Assembly (NCBI GenBank): GCA_016126025.1 | Contig: JAEFDA010000048.1 | Span: 1-39,907, forward strand | DNA length: 39,907 nucleotides | Direction of reading: 5' to 3' | Source of the DNA: Nitrososphaerota archaeon | GTDB taxonomy: Archaea; Thermoproteota; Nitrososphaeria; Nitrososphaerales; Nitrosopumilaceae | Shown: in pieces, positions 24,762-32,560 of the stretch | Layout: every line of letters starts with the position of its first letter | Position numbering within the stretch: position 1 is the stretch's first letter | The notes under the pieces: generated by a model | What the model was told of the DNA's origin: nothing | Databases searched by the model: none | What the model saw: only the letters and a program-made list of their open reading frames with translations | Made by a program: the position numbers and the translations under genes

Positions 24762-25211
24762 TCAGCTTATGCGGAGGGTCAGGACACCGTTCCTGTATTT
24801 GAAGTCGGTGATCTGCATCCTCTCGGCCCCGGTTATGGGGACCTCCTTGGAGAAGCCGCCGCTTCCCCGCAGGTACAGGATGCTGTCCACAAGGCGCACC
24901 ACAATCTTGTCCTCGGGGCCGGGGACCTCGGCCACGAAGACGAACCCGCCGTTGTCCTGTATGAGGTCGTACATCCAGTTCTTGGTCTCCTGTTCCCGCC
25001 TGGCGAACTTGGGGGCTTGGGAGGCTATGGTCTTCCTGATTACGCGGACCCAGAATATCATGGCGACTGCGGCAACCCCAATTAGGATGAAGCTGACACT
25101 GCTCCCTCCAGGAGCGGACATGAGGTACAGCATGCCCAGGAATACGATGATCACGACGGGCACGATCTGCCCCACGGCCTTCTCGTTGTAGGCAGGCTTG
25201 TATGTGGCCAC
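24762..25211 (-). CDS. Membrane protein with C-terminal Hsp20/CS-like domain
   Basis: A GTG start gives 149 residues. Two membrane helices come first (IVPVVIIVFLGMLYLMSA and VSFILIGVAAVAMIFWV), then a linker (KFARREQETKNWMYDLI). A beta-rich domain follows: GFVFVAEVPGPEDKIVVRLV, SILYLRG, FSKEVPI and GVLTLRIS. The last part resembles the alpha-crystallin/Hsp20 or CS fold (EVPGPEDK, then GVLTLRI at the end). The role may be a membrane-tethered chaperone or scaffold. CCAAATATTG about 26 nt upstream supports the GTG; the much longer upstream frame is not needed. Confidence 0.65.
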   Translation of the reverse strand: MATYKPAYNEKAVGQIVPVVIIVFLGMLYLMSAPGGSSVSFILIGVAAVAMIFWVRVIRKTIASQAPKFARREQETKNWMYDLIQDNGGFVFVAEVPGPEDKIVVRLVDSILYLRGSGGFSKEVPITGAERMQITDFKYRNGVLTLRIS

Positions 25212-25569
25212 TGTGTCACATCTTGACGCCGTCAATATTTGGGTTGCGCGGATGCGACGGGAAATTATCGTGATTAATACAGGCCAAACTCCAATCTCGC
25301 GCGATACCGGTATGGCAAGCAACCCGGACAAAGGAGGGCCCGGGCGTGGCCAGATACAGGGATCTGGGCACCTGTAGCGGAATCGACTCGATGACCGGGG
25401 CCATGACCGGTGCTGCGCGCGATTGACCGTGGCCAATCCCGAATAGTCCAACCGTCTGCCTTGGGTCTGGTGTGCCCTGCAGCAAACTAGGATCATCAGC
25501 ACGTACAGGTATGAGCCATCCCTGCTCAGGCGCGGCAACGATTTTAAGAACGCCGGCAGGGGGCCGGTC
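25212..25569. other. Gene-free divergent spacer
   Basis: The spacer contains the promoter of the Hsp20-like membrane gene at its left end and TTTTAA (25542-25547) of apt at its right end. I find no coding frame with protein character and no tRNA-like fold in the middle 280 nt. Confidence 0.4.
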
Positions 25570-26082
25570 GTGGACCTGCGGAATAAGATTGCCGGGCATC
25601 CGGACTTTCCCAAGCCGGGCATCCTGTTCCGCGACTTTGCCCCGGCCCTCAGGGATCCCGCAGCCCTGACGCACATGGCAGACGAGGTGGAGAGGCGGTT
25701 TCCGGCCGGTGGCATAGATGTGGTGGCCGGGATAGAGTCCCGGGGATTCATACTGGGCACGCTCATGGCCGTCAGGTACAACCGGGGCCTGGTAATGATA
25801 AGAAAGGCGGGCAAGACCCCTGGGGAGACCAGGAGCGTGTCGTACGATTTGGAGTACGGGAGTGCCGTCATCGAGATGAGGGATGATGCCATAGGGAAGG
25901 GAGCGCGGGTCCTCATATGCGACGACCTGCTGGCCACCGGTGGGACGGCCGCCGCCGCAGCCAAGCTCGTGGAGGACGCGGGCGCGGAGGTGGCCGGAAT
26001 GGCGTTCATCATTGAGCTGAAGAGTCTGGGAGGGCGGGGGAAGATCGGCCGCCGCAGGATAGAGAGCCTGGTGGAGTACTGA
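25570..26082 (+). CDS. apt: Adenine phosphoribosyltransferase
   Basis: The 170-residue enzyme converts adenine and PRPP to AMP. It has DFPKPGILFRDFAPAL, DVVAGIESRGFILGTLMA, MIRKAGKTPGE and the PRPP loop VLICDDLLATGGTAAAAAKL. The length is normal. The GTG start is preceded by TTTTAA 28 nt upstream. The stop overlaps the next gene, mtnP, by one base (TGATG), so the adenine released from methylthioadenosine would be salvaged by the product of the same operon. Confidence 0.93.
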   Translation: MDLRNKIAGHPDFPKPGILFRDFAPALRDPAALTHMADEVERRFPAGGIDVVAGIESRGFILGTLMAVRYNRGLVMIRKAGKTPGETRSVSYDLEYGSAVIEMRDDAIGKGARVLICDDLLATGGTAAAAAKLVEDAGAEVAGMAFIIELKSLGGRGKIGRRRIESLVEY

Positions 26083-26870
26083 TGGGAGAGATAGAGATAG
26101 GCGTCTTCGGCGGAACGGGCATATACGATGCCGGACTGCTGAAGAACGCCGAGACCATCCAGGTGGAGACCGAGTACGGGGAGCCCTCTGATACAGTGAC
26201 CCGGGGCACGTACGAGGGCCGGAGAATGGGGTTCCTCCCGCGCCACGGCCGAGGCCATGTCCTGGCGCCGCACATGATAAACTACCGAGCAAACATCCGG
26301 GCGCTGGCCGATATGGGCGCCCGCCGCATCATAGCCGCCTCGGCGGTGGGCAGCCTTAGGGAGGAGATAGAGCCGGGACACCTGGCCCTCCCGGACCAGT
26401 TCATAGACAACACCAGAAGCAGGATCGGCTCATTCACAGAGCGGGGGAGTGTCATACACATCTCGGTGGCCGACCCGTTCTGTCCGGAGCTGCAGGGGTG
26501 CCTGCGCCGCACCGCCGACGCCCGGGGCATAACGCTCCACGACGGCTGCACGTACGTCTGCATAGAGGGACCCCGCTTCTCCACCAGGGCCGAGTCCAAC
26601 ATATACAGGAGGATGGGCGCCGACATCATTGGCATGACGCTGGTCCCCGAGTGCCAGCTGGCCCGGGAGGCGCGCGTCTGCTATTCGTCCATAGCCTTGG
26701 TGACAGACTACGACGTCTGGGCCAAGAAGCCGGTCACCGCCAAGGAGGTGGCCGACACCATATCCAAAAACGCCGAGACGTTCAGGGATCTTCTCTCGGC
26801 TGCAGTGCGGGAGATACCCCGCAGCAGGTCCTGCCGATGCGCAGTGGCCTTGGACGAGGCGACCTTCTAG
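26082..26870 (+). CDS. mtnP: S-methyl-5'-thioadenosine phosphorylase
   Basis: The 262-residue enzyme splits methylthioadenosine with phosphate into adenine and methylthioribose-1-phosphate. Motifs: IGVFGGTGIYDAG, GFLPRHGRGHVLAPHMINY, ASAVGSLREEIEPGHLALPD, CTYVCIEGPRFSTRAES, IGMTLVPECQLARE and LVTDYDVW. A C-terminal C-R-C resembles the C-x-C disulfide motif reported for archaeal MTA phosphorylases. It shares an operon with apt, which recycles the adenine it makes. Confidence 0.92.
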   Translation: MGEIEIGVFGGTGIYDAGLLKNAETIQVETEYGEPSDTVTRGTYEGRRMGFLPRHGRGHVLAPHMINYRANIRALADMGARRIIAASAVGSLREEIEPGHLALPDQFIDNTRSRIGSFTERGSVIHISVADPFCPELQGCLRRTADARGITLHDGCTYVCIEGPRFSTRAESNIYRRMGADIIGMTLVPECQLAREARVCYSSIALVTDYDVWAKKPVTAKEVADTISKNAETFRDLLSAAVREIPRSRSCRCAVALDEATF

Positions 26871-26876
26871 CGCGTC

Positions 26877-27164
26877 CTAGCCGTCGGCAAAGCTCTCCCG
26901 CTGCAGTCCCGGGGGAAGGTTCAGGTTGCCCCGTACCAGGTTGGTCTGGAGCGTGTCGATGACAGCGTCCGGGTCGTACCCCAGTGACCGGAGTCGGGAT
27001 GCGGTCTGCTCGTCAATCTTGGCCCCGATGTTTTGGCCGCCTATCCTCCCGAAGGCAATGGCCGTAAAGTCGAATGTTTGGCCGTCCATCTCGAATTTGC
27101 CGGTTATCTTGGCGGCCATCTGGTTGCCGTCCACCGACTCGATGTTTACGTTCATCGCTGTCAT
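26877..27164 (-). CDS. Conserved small hypothetical protein
   Basis: A 95-residue soluble protein: NVNIESVDGNQMAAKITGKF, EMDGQTFDFTAIAFGRIGGQ, AKIDEQTASRLRSLGYDPDA, VIDTLQTNLVRGNLNLPPG. Alternating strands followed by a short helix suggest a small alpha/beta domain; no family is recognised. Its ATG overlaps the stop of the preceding minus-strand gene by 4 nt. It is the last gene of a four-gene operon. Confidence 0.65.
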   Translation of the reverse strand: MTAMNVNIESVDGNQMAAKITGKFEMDGQTFDFTAIAFGRIGGQNIGAKIDEQTASRLRSLGYDPDAVIDTLQTNLVRGNLNLPPGLQRESFADG

Positions 27165-27553
27165 ATCTCTACCGCCCGGTTTACATGGTCGTCCACCAGA
27201 AAACTCCAATAGCCGTCCTCGTCCACCTTGTAGTTCCGGACGGGTAGGCGGATCACCTTCTCGTCTATGCGTTCGTGTTCTACGTGGCCGTCGCGGGGCA
27301 GGCGGACCAGCGACCAGCGGTCCCTGCCCTTCTGCAGCTTGGAGACCAGCACCCCCCACTTCTCACCGGGGTATATGCGGGGCATTCCCACCGTGTCCGC
27401 TATGGCCTCTATCCCCAGCTGCTTCTCTTCGCAGAACCGCTTCTTGCAGACGCCACACCTCCACACGTCCACCGAGCCTATGGTCCGCTCGTCTATGTTT
27501 ATGTTTACTACGCCAAAGTACACCGGCTGGTGCCGGCAGGACTCCTCGTCCAT
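27161..27553 (-). CDS. Conserved hypothetical protein with a zinc-knuckle-like cysteine set
   Basis: The 130-residue product begins MDEESCRHQPVYFGVVNINI and has VWRCGVCKKRFCEEKQLG, where CxxC plus a further Cys, with the N-terminal Cys-x-His, could bind zinc. Then come PGEKWGVLVSKLQKGRDRWS, VEHERIDEKVIRLPV and a tail DGYWSFLVDDHVNRAVEI. I know no function. The start at 27553 follows the upstream stop by one base; an in-frame ATG at 27598 would overlap the upstream gene. Confidence 0.6.
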   Translation of the reverse strand: MDEESCRHQPVYFGVVNINIDERTIGSVDVWRCGVCKKRFCEEKQLGIEAIADTVGMPRIYPGEKWGVLVSKLQKGRDRWSLVRLPRDGHVEHERIDEKVIRLPVRNYKVDEDGYWSFLVDDHVNRAVEI

Positions 27554-27554
27554 G

Positions 27555-27926
27555 TCACCGCGACCCCCGGCTGGCCATATTTGTCCTTGCATCCTCATAT
27601 GGCCGCTCCAGTTCTACGCCTATGTTGTCGACGTCCTTGTTGCGGCCAAACGGTACCCCGCGCCGCTCGCATGCCCGCCTGTACATGTTGACAGCCGTAA
27701 ACCGGGGGTGCATGGCCTCGTATCGCGTCTGGTCATACTCTATGAAGCCGCCGAGGTTCACCAGCGAGTCGGCTAGCCGGCGGGCATCCTCGGATGTTAT
27801 GCCCAAGCGGGCCGCCATCCCGGCTGCATCCATCCTGCCCTCCACGTTGACCAGCAGGTAGACGTCGGCCTGCTCTGGTGTGAGGCACACCTCCGATATC
27901 AGGCATCTCCGCACTTCCGGCCTCAT
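27555..27926 (-). CDS. TrmB-like winged-helix transcription regulator
   Basis: The 123-residue product has an HTH of the sugar-sensing TrmB/MarR type: LTPEQADVYLLVNVEGRMDA, AGMAARLGITSEDARRLADS, LVNLGGFIEYDQTRYEAMHP. There is a short C-terminal helical part (VNMYRRACERRGVPFGRNKD). The sequence around YEAMHPR, where the wing ends, is typical. With no ligand domain it may work as a simple DNA-binding protein. It overlaps the membrane-protein gene upstream by 4 nt. Confidence 0.65.
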   Translation of the reverse strand: MRPEVRRCLISEVCLTPEQADVYLLVNVEGRMDAAGMAARLGITSEDARRLADSLVNLGGFIEYDQTRYEAMHPRFTAVNMYRRACERRGVPFGRNKDVDNIGVELERPYEDARTNMASRGSR

Positions 27927-28138
27927 TTCCCGGGCTCCCGCCGCACCAGAAACTTCTTGGCCAGTCGGAAGGCAAACACTAGGGCGACAAAGTGCACTGC
28001 CGCTCCGGCCACCGCCGGCATCAGGAGGTCACCGGTCAGTCCCCACAACCCCAGAAAGACGACCACCGTGGGTGCCGCGATTATGATCCCTATGATGCTC
28101 CCCTTTACCGCCAGGTCCCGGGAAGTGAGTCCCACCAT
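27923..28138 (-). CDS. Two-helix small membrane protein
   Basis: A 71-residue protein with two hydrophobic helices, GSIIGIIIAAPTVVVFLGLW and LLMPAVAGAAVHFVALVFAF, and a basic C-terminus (RLAKKFLVRREPGK), which should face the cytoplasm. No family is recognised. It is the first gene of the minus-strand operon 28138-26877. Confidence 0.6.
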   Translation of the reverse strand: MVGLTSRDLAVKGSIIGIIIAAPTVVVFLGLWGLTGDLLMPAVAGAAVHFVALVFAFRLAKKFLVRREPGK

Positions 28139-28346
28139 CGGTCAGTCCGTCATGCCGCGCAATAAAAAGGCCACCTGCCCAGATCGAGGCTGTCCACGAC
28201 GCGCATAAACCCCTGAAATAGCCCAGTCTTGGGTCCACGGGGGCTAGCTGACATTTCAGGTACATGGCTAGTACTATAGGCGCGCAGTCTGGATTGGGTG
28301 GTGGACTGGCGGGTCGCGGCCACACCTGCCATGGTTTGTTTATAAA

Positions 28347-28374
28347 TTGGATAAACTATCCAACGGTTTATATA
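28347..28374 (+). promoter_or_regulatory. cbtBA promoter with a perfect 17-bp inverted-repeat operator
   Basis: TTGGATA (28347-28353) and TATCCAA (28357-28363) form a perfect palindrome around AAC. It lies directly upstream of the TATA box TTTATATA (28367-28374), which is 28 nt from the cbtB ATG. A factor bound here would cover the BRE/TATA region. A related repeat sits in the promoter of the DUF4443 gene at 30092-30104. Confidence 0.75.
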
Positions 28375-28396
28375 GCAAGAGACTGGGCCTGAGGAC

Positions 28397-28615
28397 ATGT
28401 CGAATTCGTCGATGCAGGTCACCAAGTCGCCTAGGAAGGTGCCGGTGGCTGCAGTAGTGGCCCTGGGTTTGGTCTTTGTGTTTGGCCTGTTTGTGGTTGG
28501 TTTTGATCAGGGACACATCTTTAGCATGGCATTTGGCGAGCAGGCGTTTGAGGATATGTACATTCACGAACTGACTCATGACCTGAGGCATGCAGCAGGA
28601 TTTCCGTGCCACTAG
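28397..28615 (+). CDS. cbtB: Cobalt transporter subunit CbtB
   Basis: A 72-residue protein with one membrane helix (VPVAAVVALGLVFVFGLFVV) and a C-terminal metal-binding stretch rich in His: FDQGHIFSMAFGEQAFEDMY and IHELTHDLRHAAGFPCH. The H-E-L-x-H-D-x-R-H-A-x-G-F-P-C-H ending is diagnostic for CbtB. It works with CbtA, the next gene, in cobalt uptake, likely for cobalamin synthesis. The promoter gives a leaderless mRNA and carries a palindromic operator. Confidence 0.9.
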   Translation: MSNSSMQVTKSPRKVPVAAVVALGLVFVFGLFVVGFDQGHIFSMAFGEQAFEDMYIHELTHDLRHAAGFPCH

Positions 28616-28622
28616 ATCCTGA

Positions 28623-29360
28623 GTGATGGCCTTGAAGACTGCTATGTTCATCGCGGTGGTGCTGGTTGCGGGCGCAACGGCGGGAACCATTCACGGCCTA
28701 GCTAACTTGGTGCTGGTGGAGCCGTACTTGGATGGCGCCATCATGATAGAGAACCAGGCCCTGTTTGCGTCTGGCCAGGAAGAGGACACCCCGGAGTTCT
28801 GGGCGGAGTACGAATCGTACAGGATCTGGCAGAAGGAGGGGCAGGTCTTGGCCAGCGCCATGCTGGGAACGTCAATGGGGGCGCTCTTTGGTATAGTGTA
28901 CGTTCTGTCCAGAGATGCCCTGCCAAAGGGGCATGACCTGAAGAAGGCCTCGGTACTGGCCGCGATCATGTGGTTCTCTGTGTACTTGGTCCCGTTCCTC
29001 AAGTATCCGGCGAACCCGCCCACGGTGGGGGATGGCGAGACGGTCGTGCTGCGCGCGGTGCTCTACCTTTCGTTTATTGCCATCACGGGATTTGGTGCCG
29101 TGGGATTCTACCAGGTGTACCGGCGGGTGGCGAAGAACAGAAAGTTCGTGGCCTTTGCTGGGTATGCTGCGCTGGTGGCTGTTGCGTTTGCGCTGATGCC
29201 GCCCAACCCGGACGAGGTTGCAATTCAAACAGAACTGCTGGACGGGTTCAGGGTTATGTCGGCCGTCGGCGTCACCATATTCTGGACCGCGTTGGCCATA
29301 ATCTTGGGTGCCCTGTGGCAGAAGCTCAGGCCCGACTCTGAAGCAAAGCTGCAGCACTGA
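28623..29360 (+). CDS. cbtA: Cobalt transporter subunit CbtA
   Basis: The 245-residue membrane protein has about five or six helices: TAMFIAVVLVAGATAGTIHG, GQVLASAMLGTSMGALFGIV, KASVLAAIMWFSVYLVPFLK, AVLYLSFIAITGFGAVGFYQ, VAFAGYAALVAVAFALM and AVGVTIFWTALAIILGAL. The sequence PFLKYPANPP after helix three and the AGTIHG start are typical of CbtA. The start is GTG 28623 or ATG 28626, 7 or 10 nt after the cbtB stop, so both subunits come from one message. Confidence 0.9.
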   Translation: MMALKTAMFIAVVLVAGATAGTIHGLANLVLVEPYLDGAIMIENQALFASGQEEDTPEFWAEYESYRIWQKEGQVLASAMLGTSMGALFGIVYVLSRDALPKGHDLKKASVLAAIMWFSVYLVPFLKYPANPPTVGDGETVVLRAVLYLSFIAITGFGAVGFYQVYRRVAKNRKFVAFAGYAALVAVAFALMPPNPDEVAIQTELLDGFRVMSAVGVTIFWTALAIILGALWQKLRPDSEAKLQH

Positions 29361-29433
29361 GACGCGCGTATTGCATCCGCCACAACTGGGACGCGAAGAG
29401 GCTCCATTGCGCATGGCGCCTGCGCCGGCAGGC

Positions 29434-30060
29434 CTAATCAGAGTACAACGTCCGCAGTACGGAGTTGATCGCGGAGATCTCGGCCACGAAGGGATCGTCG
29501 GCTGACGCAATGATGACCAGATCGCCGTCTGTGGGCCCCAGGCCATCAAGCAGGGCGATCCTTGCCTCGGGATCCTCACTCAGGCAGTCCGCCGCCTCGT
29601 TGGGGAAGACGAACCTGCCGCTCTCAAAGGCCAGGGTGGTTGCCCCATTTGCGCCGTACATGATCGCATAGTCGCGCTGGTCTATGCCGCTGCCTATCCC
29701 CGAGTGGCCCCTCACGAGAATCGCGTGGTTGTGCCTCTGGTTCGCCACGCTGCACTGCCCCACGGAGCACTGGGACGGTATCGACTGGAACAGTTCTTCG
29801 GCAAAATGCCTGCCATCGTCGGTCAGGAACATGCCGGCCCGTATGGCGCCTACCAGGCCGGACTGCCTGAGGCGTCTAGTCAGCGTCCTTGCCGCTCCCT
29901 CCCCTATGCGTAGACCGTCGCACAGCGTTTGGCGGCTGGTATACGTCTGGCAGGACATCATGCAGATGGCCTTGAATATGTGGGGCGCGCCGAACGTGAG
30001 CGCCCTGCTCGAGCCCCTCCTGGACACCATCTCGTACAACACGTTAACGGGGCGGCGCAC
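29434..30060 (-). CDS. DUF4443 winged-helix regulator, probable cobalt/cbt regulator
   Basis: About 208 residues from a GTG start. The N-terminus has FGAPHIFKAICMM, then the HTH YTSRQTLCDGLRIGEGAART and LTRRLRQSGLVGAIRAGMFL. A C-terminal sensor-like domain follows with YAIMYGANGATTLAFESG, CLSEDPEARIALLDGLGPTD and GDLVIIASADDPFVAEISAI. This is the archaeal DUF4443 layout: winged helix plus small-molecule domain. The GTG at 30060 fits the TATATA box (27 nt); ATG 30075 is too near it. A Cys-His stretch (SQCSVGQCSVANQRHNH) could bind metal. It is convergent to cbtA, and its promoter carries an operator like that of cbtB, so it likely controls both. Confidence 0.7.
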   Translation of the reverse strand: MRRPVNVLYEMVSRRGSSRALTFGAPHIFKAICMMSCQTYTSRQTLCDGLRIGEGAARTLTRRLRQSGLVGAIRAGMFLTDDGRHFAEELFQSIPSQCSVGQCSVANQRHNHAILVRGHSGIGSGIDQRDYAIMYGANGATTLAFESGRFVFPNEAADCLSEDPEARIALLDGLGPTDGDLVIIASADDPFVAEISAINSVLRTLYSD

Positions 30061-30081
30061 CTGCCGTGTTCTCATTATTTG

Positions 30082-30104
30082 TATATAAACAGGATAGACT
30101 CTCC
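30082..30104 (-). promoter_or_regulatory. Promoter and cbt-type operator of the DUF4443 gene
   Basis: On the minus strand GGAGA-GTC-TATCC (30104-30092) precedes TATATA (30087-30082). It matches the cbtB operator GGATA-AAC-TATCC in nine of the ten arm bases and is likewise just upstream of the TATA box, at two rather than five bases. This fits autoregulation by the encoded protein. Confidence 0.6.
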
Positions 30105-30426
30105 ATAATACATTCGTTCGGTGCTTGGATGAACTGTGCAGCAAGTACGGAAGGATCTCGTTTTGGCAGGTGGCGTGACACTGCGCGCATGGTATTGGCC
30201 ATAAGGAATGCAAAAACGCGCGATGGAATGAAACACATAGATCGTCCTGCCGCCCCCGGCCCTGTGCCAAAGACAGAGGCCAGTGATATCCGGCAATCTG
30301 CATGACCGTGCGTGTCGGTTTCCTGAACCCAGCATCCGATAGGGGGTGTTTCGTGTAGCGGATCCCCCGCGGCGCGGTCTTGTGGCATGCCCCGACCGCC
30401 GAAGACTCCGGTCACATTCGGGGAAT
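30105..30426. other. Gene-free interval
   Basis: Upstream of the DUF4443 operator and downstream of the secreted-protein gene I see no coding frame with protein features and no RNA gene. The open frames here are short and have no recognisable start signals. Confidence 0.35.
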
Positions 30427-32514
30427 CTACGGGTCGTATCTGTAGGTGGTGCTGGCCGTTTCGGATCTCGCCTCGGCGGTTATGGTGTATTGGCCGGGTA
30501 TGCTTATCCCCCAAGGCAGTTGCCCTGTCCCGTCGCTGGTCAAGTACGCGCGCTGTGCCCCGACTACAAGCACGTCGCCCTGGCTTATGGTCACGGTCAC
30601 ATACACCTGGTTGGTACCGGATACCACGATAATGGGTTGGCCGCTCGAGTCGTCGACGCGGACCGCCAAGCCGTCGGCAGTCTGCTCCGATACGAACAGC
30701 TCCGCCACGTCGGAGTTGGGTCCGCTGACTGCCCTCACAGTCCATATCCCGCTCTCCGCATTCAGGGGTATGCGTAGGCGCTGTTCGGTCAGCATGCCAG
30801 TCTTGCCCGCCAGCGTCTCGACCCTCTGTACGATGTTGCCGTCGGGGTCCGTCAGCGTAATTGTCAGTATGACGTTGCTGCTGGTGGTGCCCAAGACCAG
30901 TATCGGATCCCCAGGCTTGTGGTCGACCCTCGCGGATATGTCCAGGGTGGATGCGCCCACCGATAGTCCGACGCCGAACTCTTGGTCGTCTTGAACGGTT
31001 CCCCTCTGGGCGATGGCTGTATACACCCCCGACGAGAACGTGCTGATGTCCAAGTTGTAGATGGCCCGGCCGTCAGCCTGCAGCGTGGCGTTGCCCCTGT
31101 GCACCACCGTGTCGGTGTCGTCCAGCACCAATATGTTGATCTCGTCGCCCGGCGTGCCAGCTATCACTATGTCGGGTGTCTCCGAGGACAGGTAGTTGAC
31201 CTTGTCAAAGCTTATCACGGTGGGCATCTCCACTACGCTTCCCAGCCCTGCGTACACGAACTCGCGCTCGGTCCCTTGGGATACTATGAGAGTGTATGTA
31301 CCCTTGCGTAGACTGGGGCTGGTCGGAAACTCCCACCAGACCGCCCCGTCGGCGCCCACCGTCCAGCTATCCAAGGCCAACTCGTCACCGGCGGGACCCT
31401 GCAGTATTAGGTAGATGATCTCGCCCGGCGTGGCAGTTCCGTTGAACTCGATGGTGTCGCCGGGCTGGAAGACGGCCCGGACCGGCTCCAGCATGATTAC
31501 CTTGCCAGACTCGACGGTCCACCCCGACTCCATGGTCTGGTCCCCGTCGTTGACCTGAATGGAGTACCTTCCCAAGGGGGCATTCAGGGGTATGATTATG
31601 CTCTCGGGTATGCTCCACGCCCCGGTGTGGTCGGCCGTCACCACCTTGACGGCGATGATGTTGCCTCCGGGACCATACAGCTCCCAGATCATAGCGTTCA
31701 GGGGGGCGGCGGTCCCCGATACGCTTATGCGGTCACCTTGGTGGTATGTCGAATCCAGCTCATCTATGGCCAGGTCTGCCCCATTGGCGTGGGCCTCCTC
31801 GGCCGTCTCGCCAAGCCTGAGGCTTATCTGCAGGTCTGCTCCCATGCGGTCGGTTAGTACAAAGTCAACCCTGCCGTCCAGCGTGTTGGGTACGGTTCTA
31901 GTCGCCACAAAGCCGCCGGCCGCATCCGTCTTCAACGGTTCCATTCTGTTACCGCCTATGGTCAGTTCCAGCTCCTGGAGGGGGCCAAAACCGTTTCCCA
32001 CCAGCCTTATGGCCGAGCCGGGGGTGGGTTTTCCGGGTATTGTGCGGAACTCTGACGCGTCCCGTATGCCCCGCTCCGTATCCTCACTGGGCTGTGTAGT
32101 GTCCTGCCTTGTATCTTCGGGTGCATCCGGCTCCGGGGCAAGCAGCAGACCCCACTGAACCTCTGCGCTGTCCCGGGACGCGGACCAGTATATCTGGGGC
32201 GCCTCCCCCCGGAGCTTTACCCCGATCTTGACGGTGTGGCCGTCCTCCAGCATGTTGCCGTACAGCCTTACGGACTCGGGGCTATCGGCGATCAACCAGC
32301 CTGGATCCACCGCGTATTCGCTTATGGTCGCCCCACCCGGCTCAAACCACACCACTATGTCGTCTATGGATTCTCCGGAAGCGGTGAAGGAGGCCAGTAT
32401 GCTGTTTTCCAGCACCTCGACCTCGACATATACTTGGGCCAAGGCACTGGGCGCGGCCAAGGCTGTCAGGGCCGCCAGCGCCAGCGCGGCTCCGGCAACC
32501 CTCCCGCCACTCAT
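30427..32514 (-). CDS. Large secreted protein with repeated beta-sandwich domains
   Basis: About 695 residues with a signal peptide (GRVAGAALALAALTALAAPSALAQ). An acidic Pro/Glu/Thr-rich linker follows (APEPDAPEDTRQDTTQPSED). Then come a series of about five Ig-like or macroglobulin-like units, each with a pattern such as YHQGDRISVSGTAAPLNAMI, FQPGDTIEFNGTATPGEIIY, LSSETPDIVIAGTPGDEINI and HKPGDPILVLGTTSSNVILT. The repeat is Y-x-x-G-D-x-I-x-V-x-G-T-x-x-P. It resembles thaumarchaeal surface proteins that may form or decorate the S-layer or mediate contact with a host. TTTAAT 30 nt before the ATG at 32514 supports this start over the in-frame ATG 33 nt upstream. Confidence 0.7.
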   Translation of the reverse strand: MSGGRVAGAALALAALTALAAPSALAQVYVEVEVLENSILASFTASGESIDDIVVWFEPGGATISEYAVDPGWLIADSPESVRLYGNMLEDGHTVKIGVKLRGEAPQIYWSASRDSAEVQWGLLLAPEPDAPEDTRQDTTQPSEDTERGIRDASEFRTIPGKPTPGSAIRLVGNGFGPLQELELTIGGNRMEPLKTDAAGGFVATRTVPNTLDGRVDFVLTDRMGADLQISLRLGETAEEAHANGADLAIDELDSTYHQGDRISVSGTAAPLNAMIWELYGPGGNIIAVKVVTADHTGAWSIPESIIIPLNAPLGRYSIQVNDGDQTMESGWTVESGKVIMLEPVRAVFQPGDTIEFNGTATPGEIIYLILQGPAGDELALDSWTVGADGAVWWEFPTSPSLRKGTYTLIVSQGTEREFVYAGLGSVVEMPTVISFDKVNYLSSETPDIVIAGTPGDEINILVLDDTDTVVHRGNATLQADGRAIYNLDISTFSSGVYTAIAQRGTVQDDQEFGVGLSVGASTLDISARVDHKPGDPILVLGTTSSNVILTITLTDPDGNIVQRVETLAGKTGMLTEQRLRIPLNAESGIWTVRAVSGPNSDVAELFVSEQTADGLAVRVDDSSGQPIIVVSGTNQVYVTVTISQGDVLVVGAQRAYLTSDGTGQLPWGISIPGQYTITAEARSETASTTYRYDP

Positions 32515-32560
32515 AGGATTGGGTTCTGCGCCCCGGCAATTAAACATTGGTGATGCCGGC

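Noticed and set aside
24762..26381. A 539-residue minus-strand frame
   Set aside because: Only the last 149 codons look like protein; the rest is antisense to apt and mtnP, and a promoter box supports the internal GTG.
28139..28396. Cobalamin riboswitch upstream of cbtB
   Set aside because: The TATA box at 28367-28374 predicts a transcript with almost no leader, so no room remains for an RNA aptamer.
28623..29360. Additional gene on the strand opposite cbtA
   Set aside because: The frames are antisense and lack protein features, while CbtA has clear membrane helices and family motifs.
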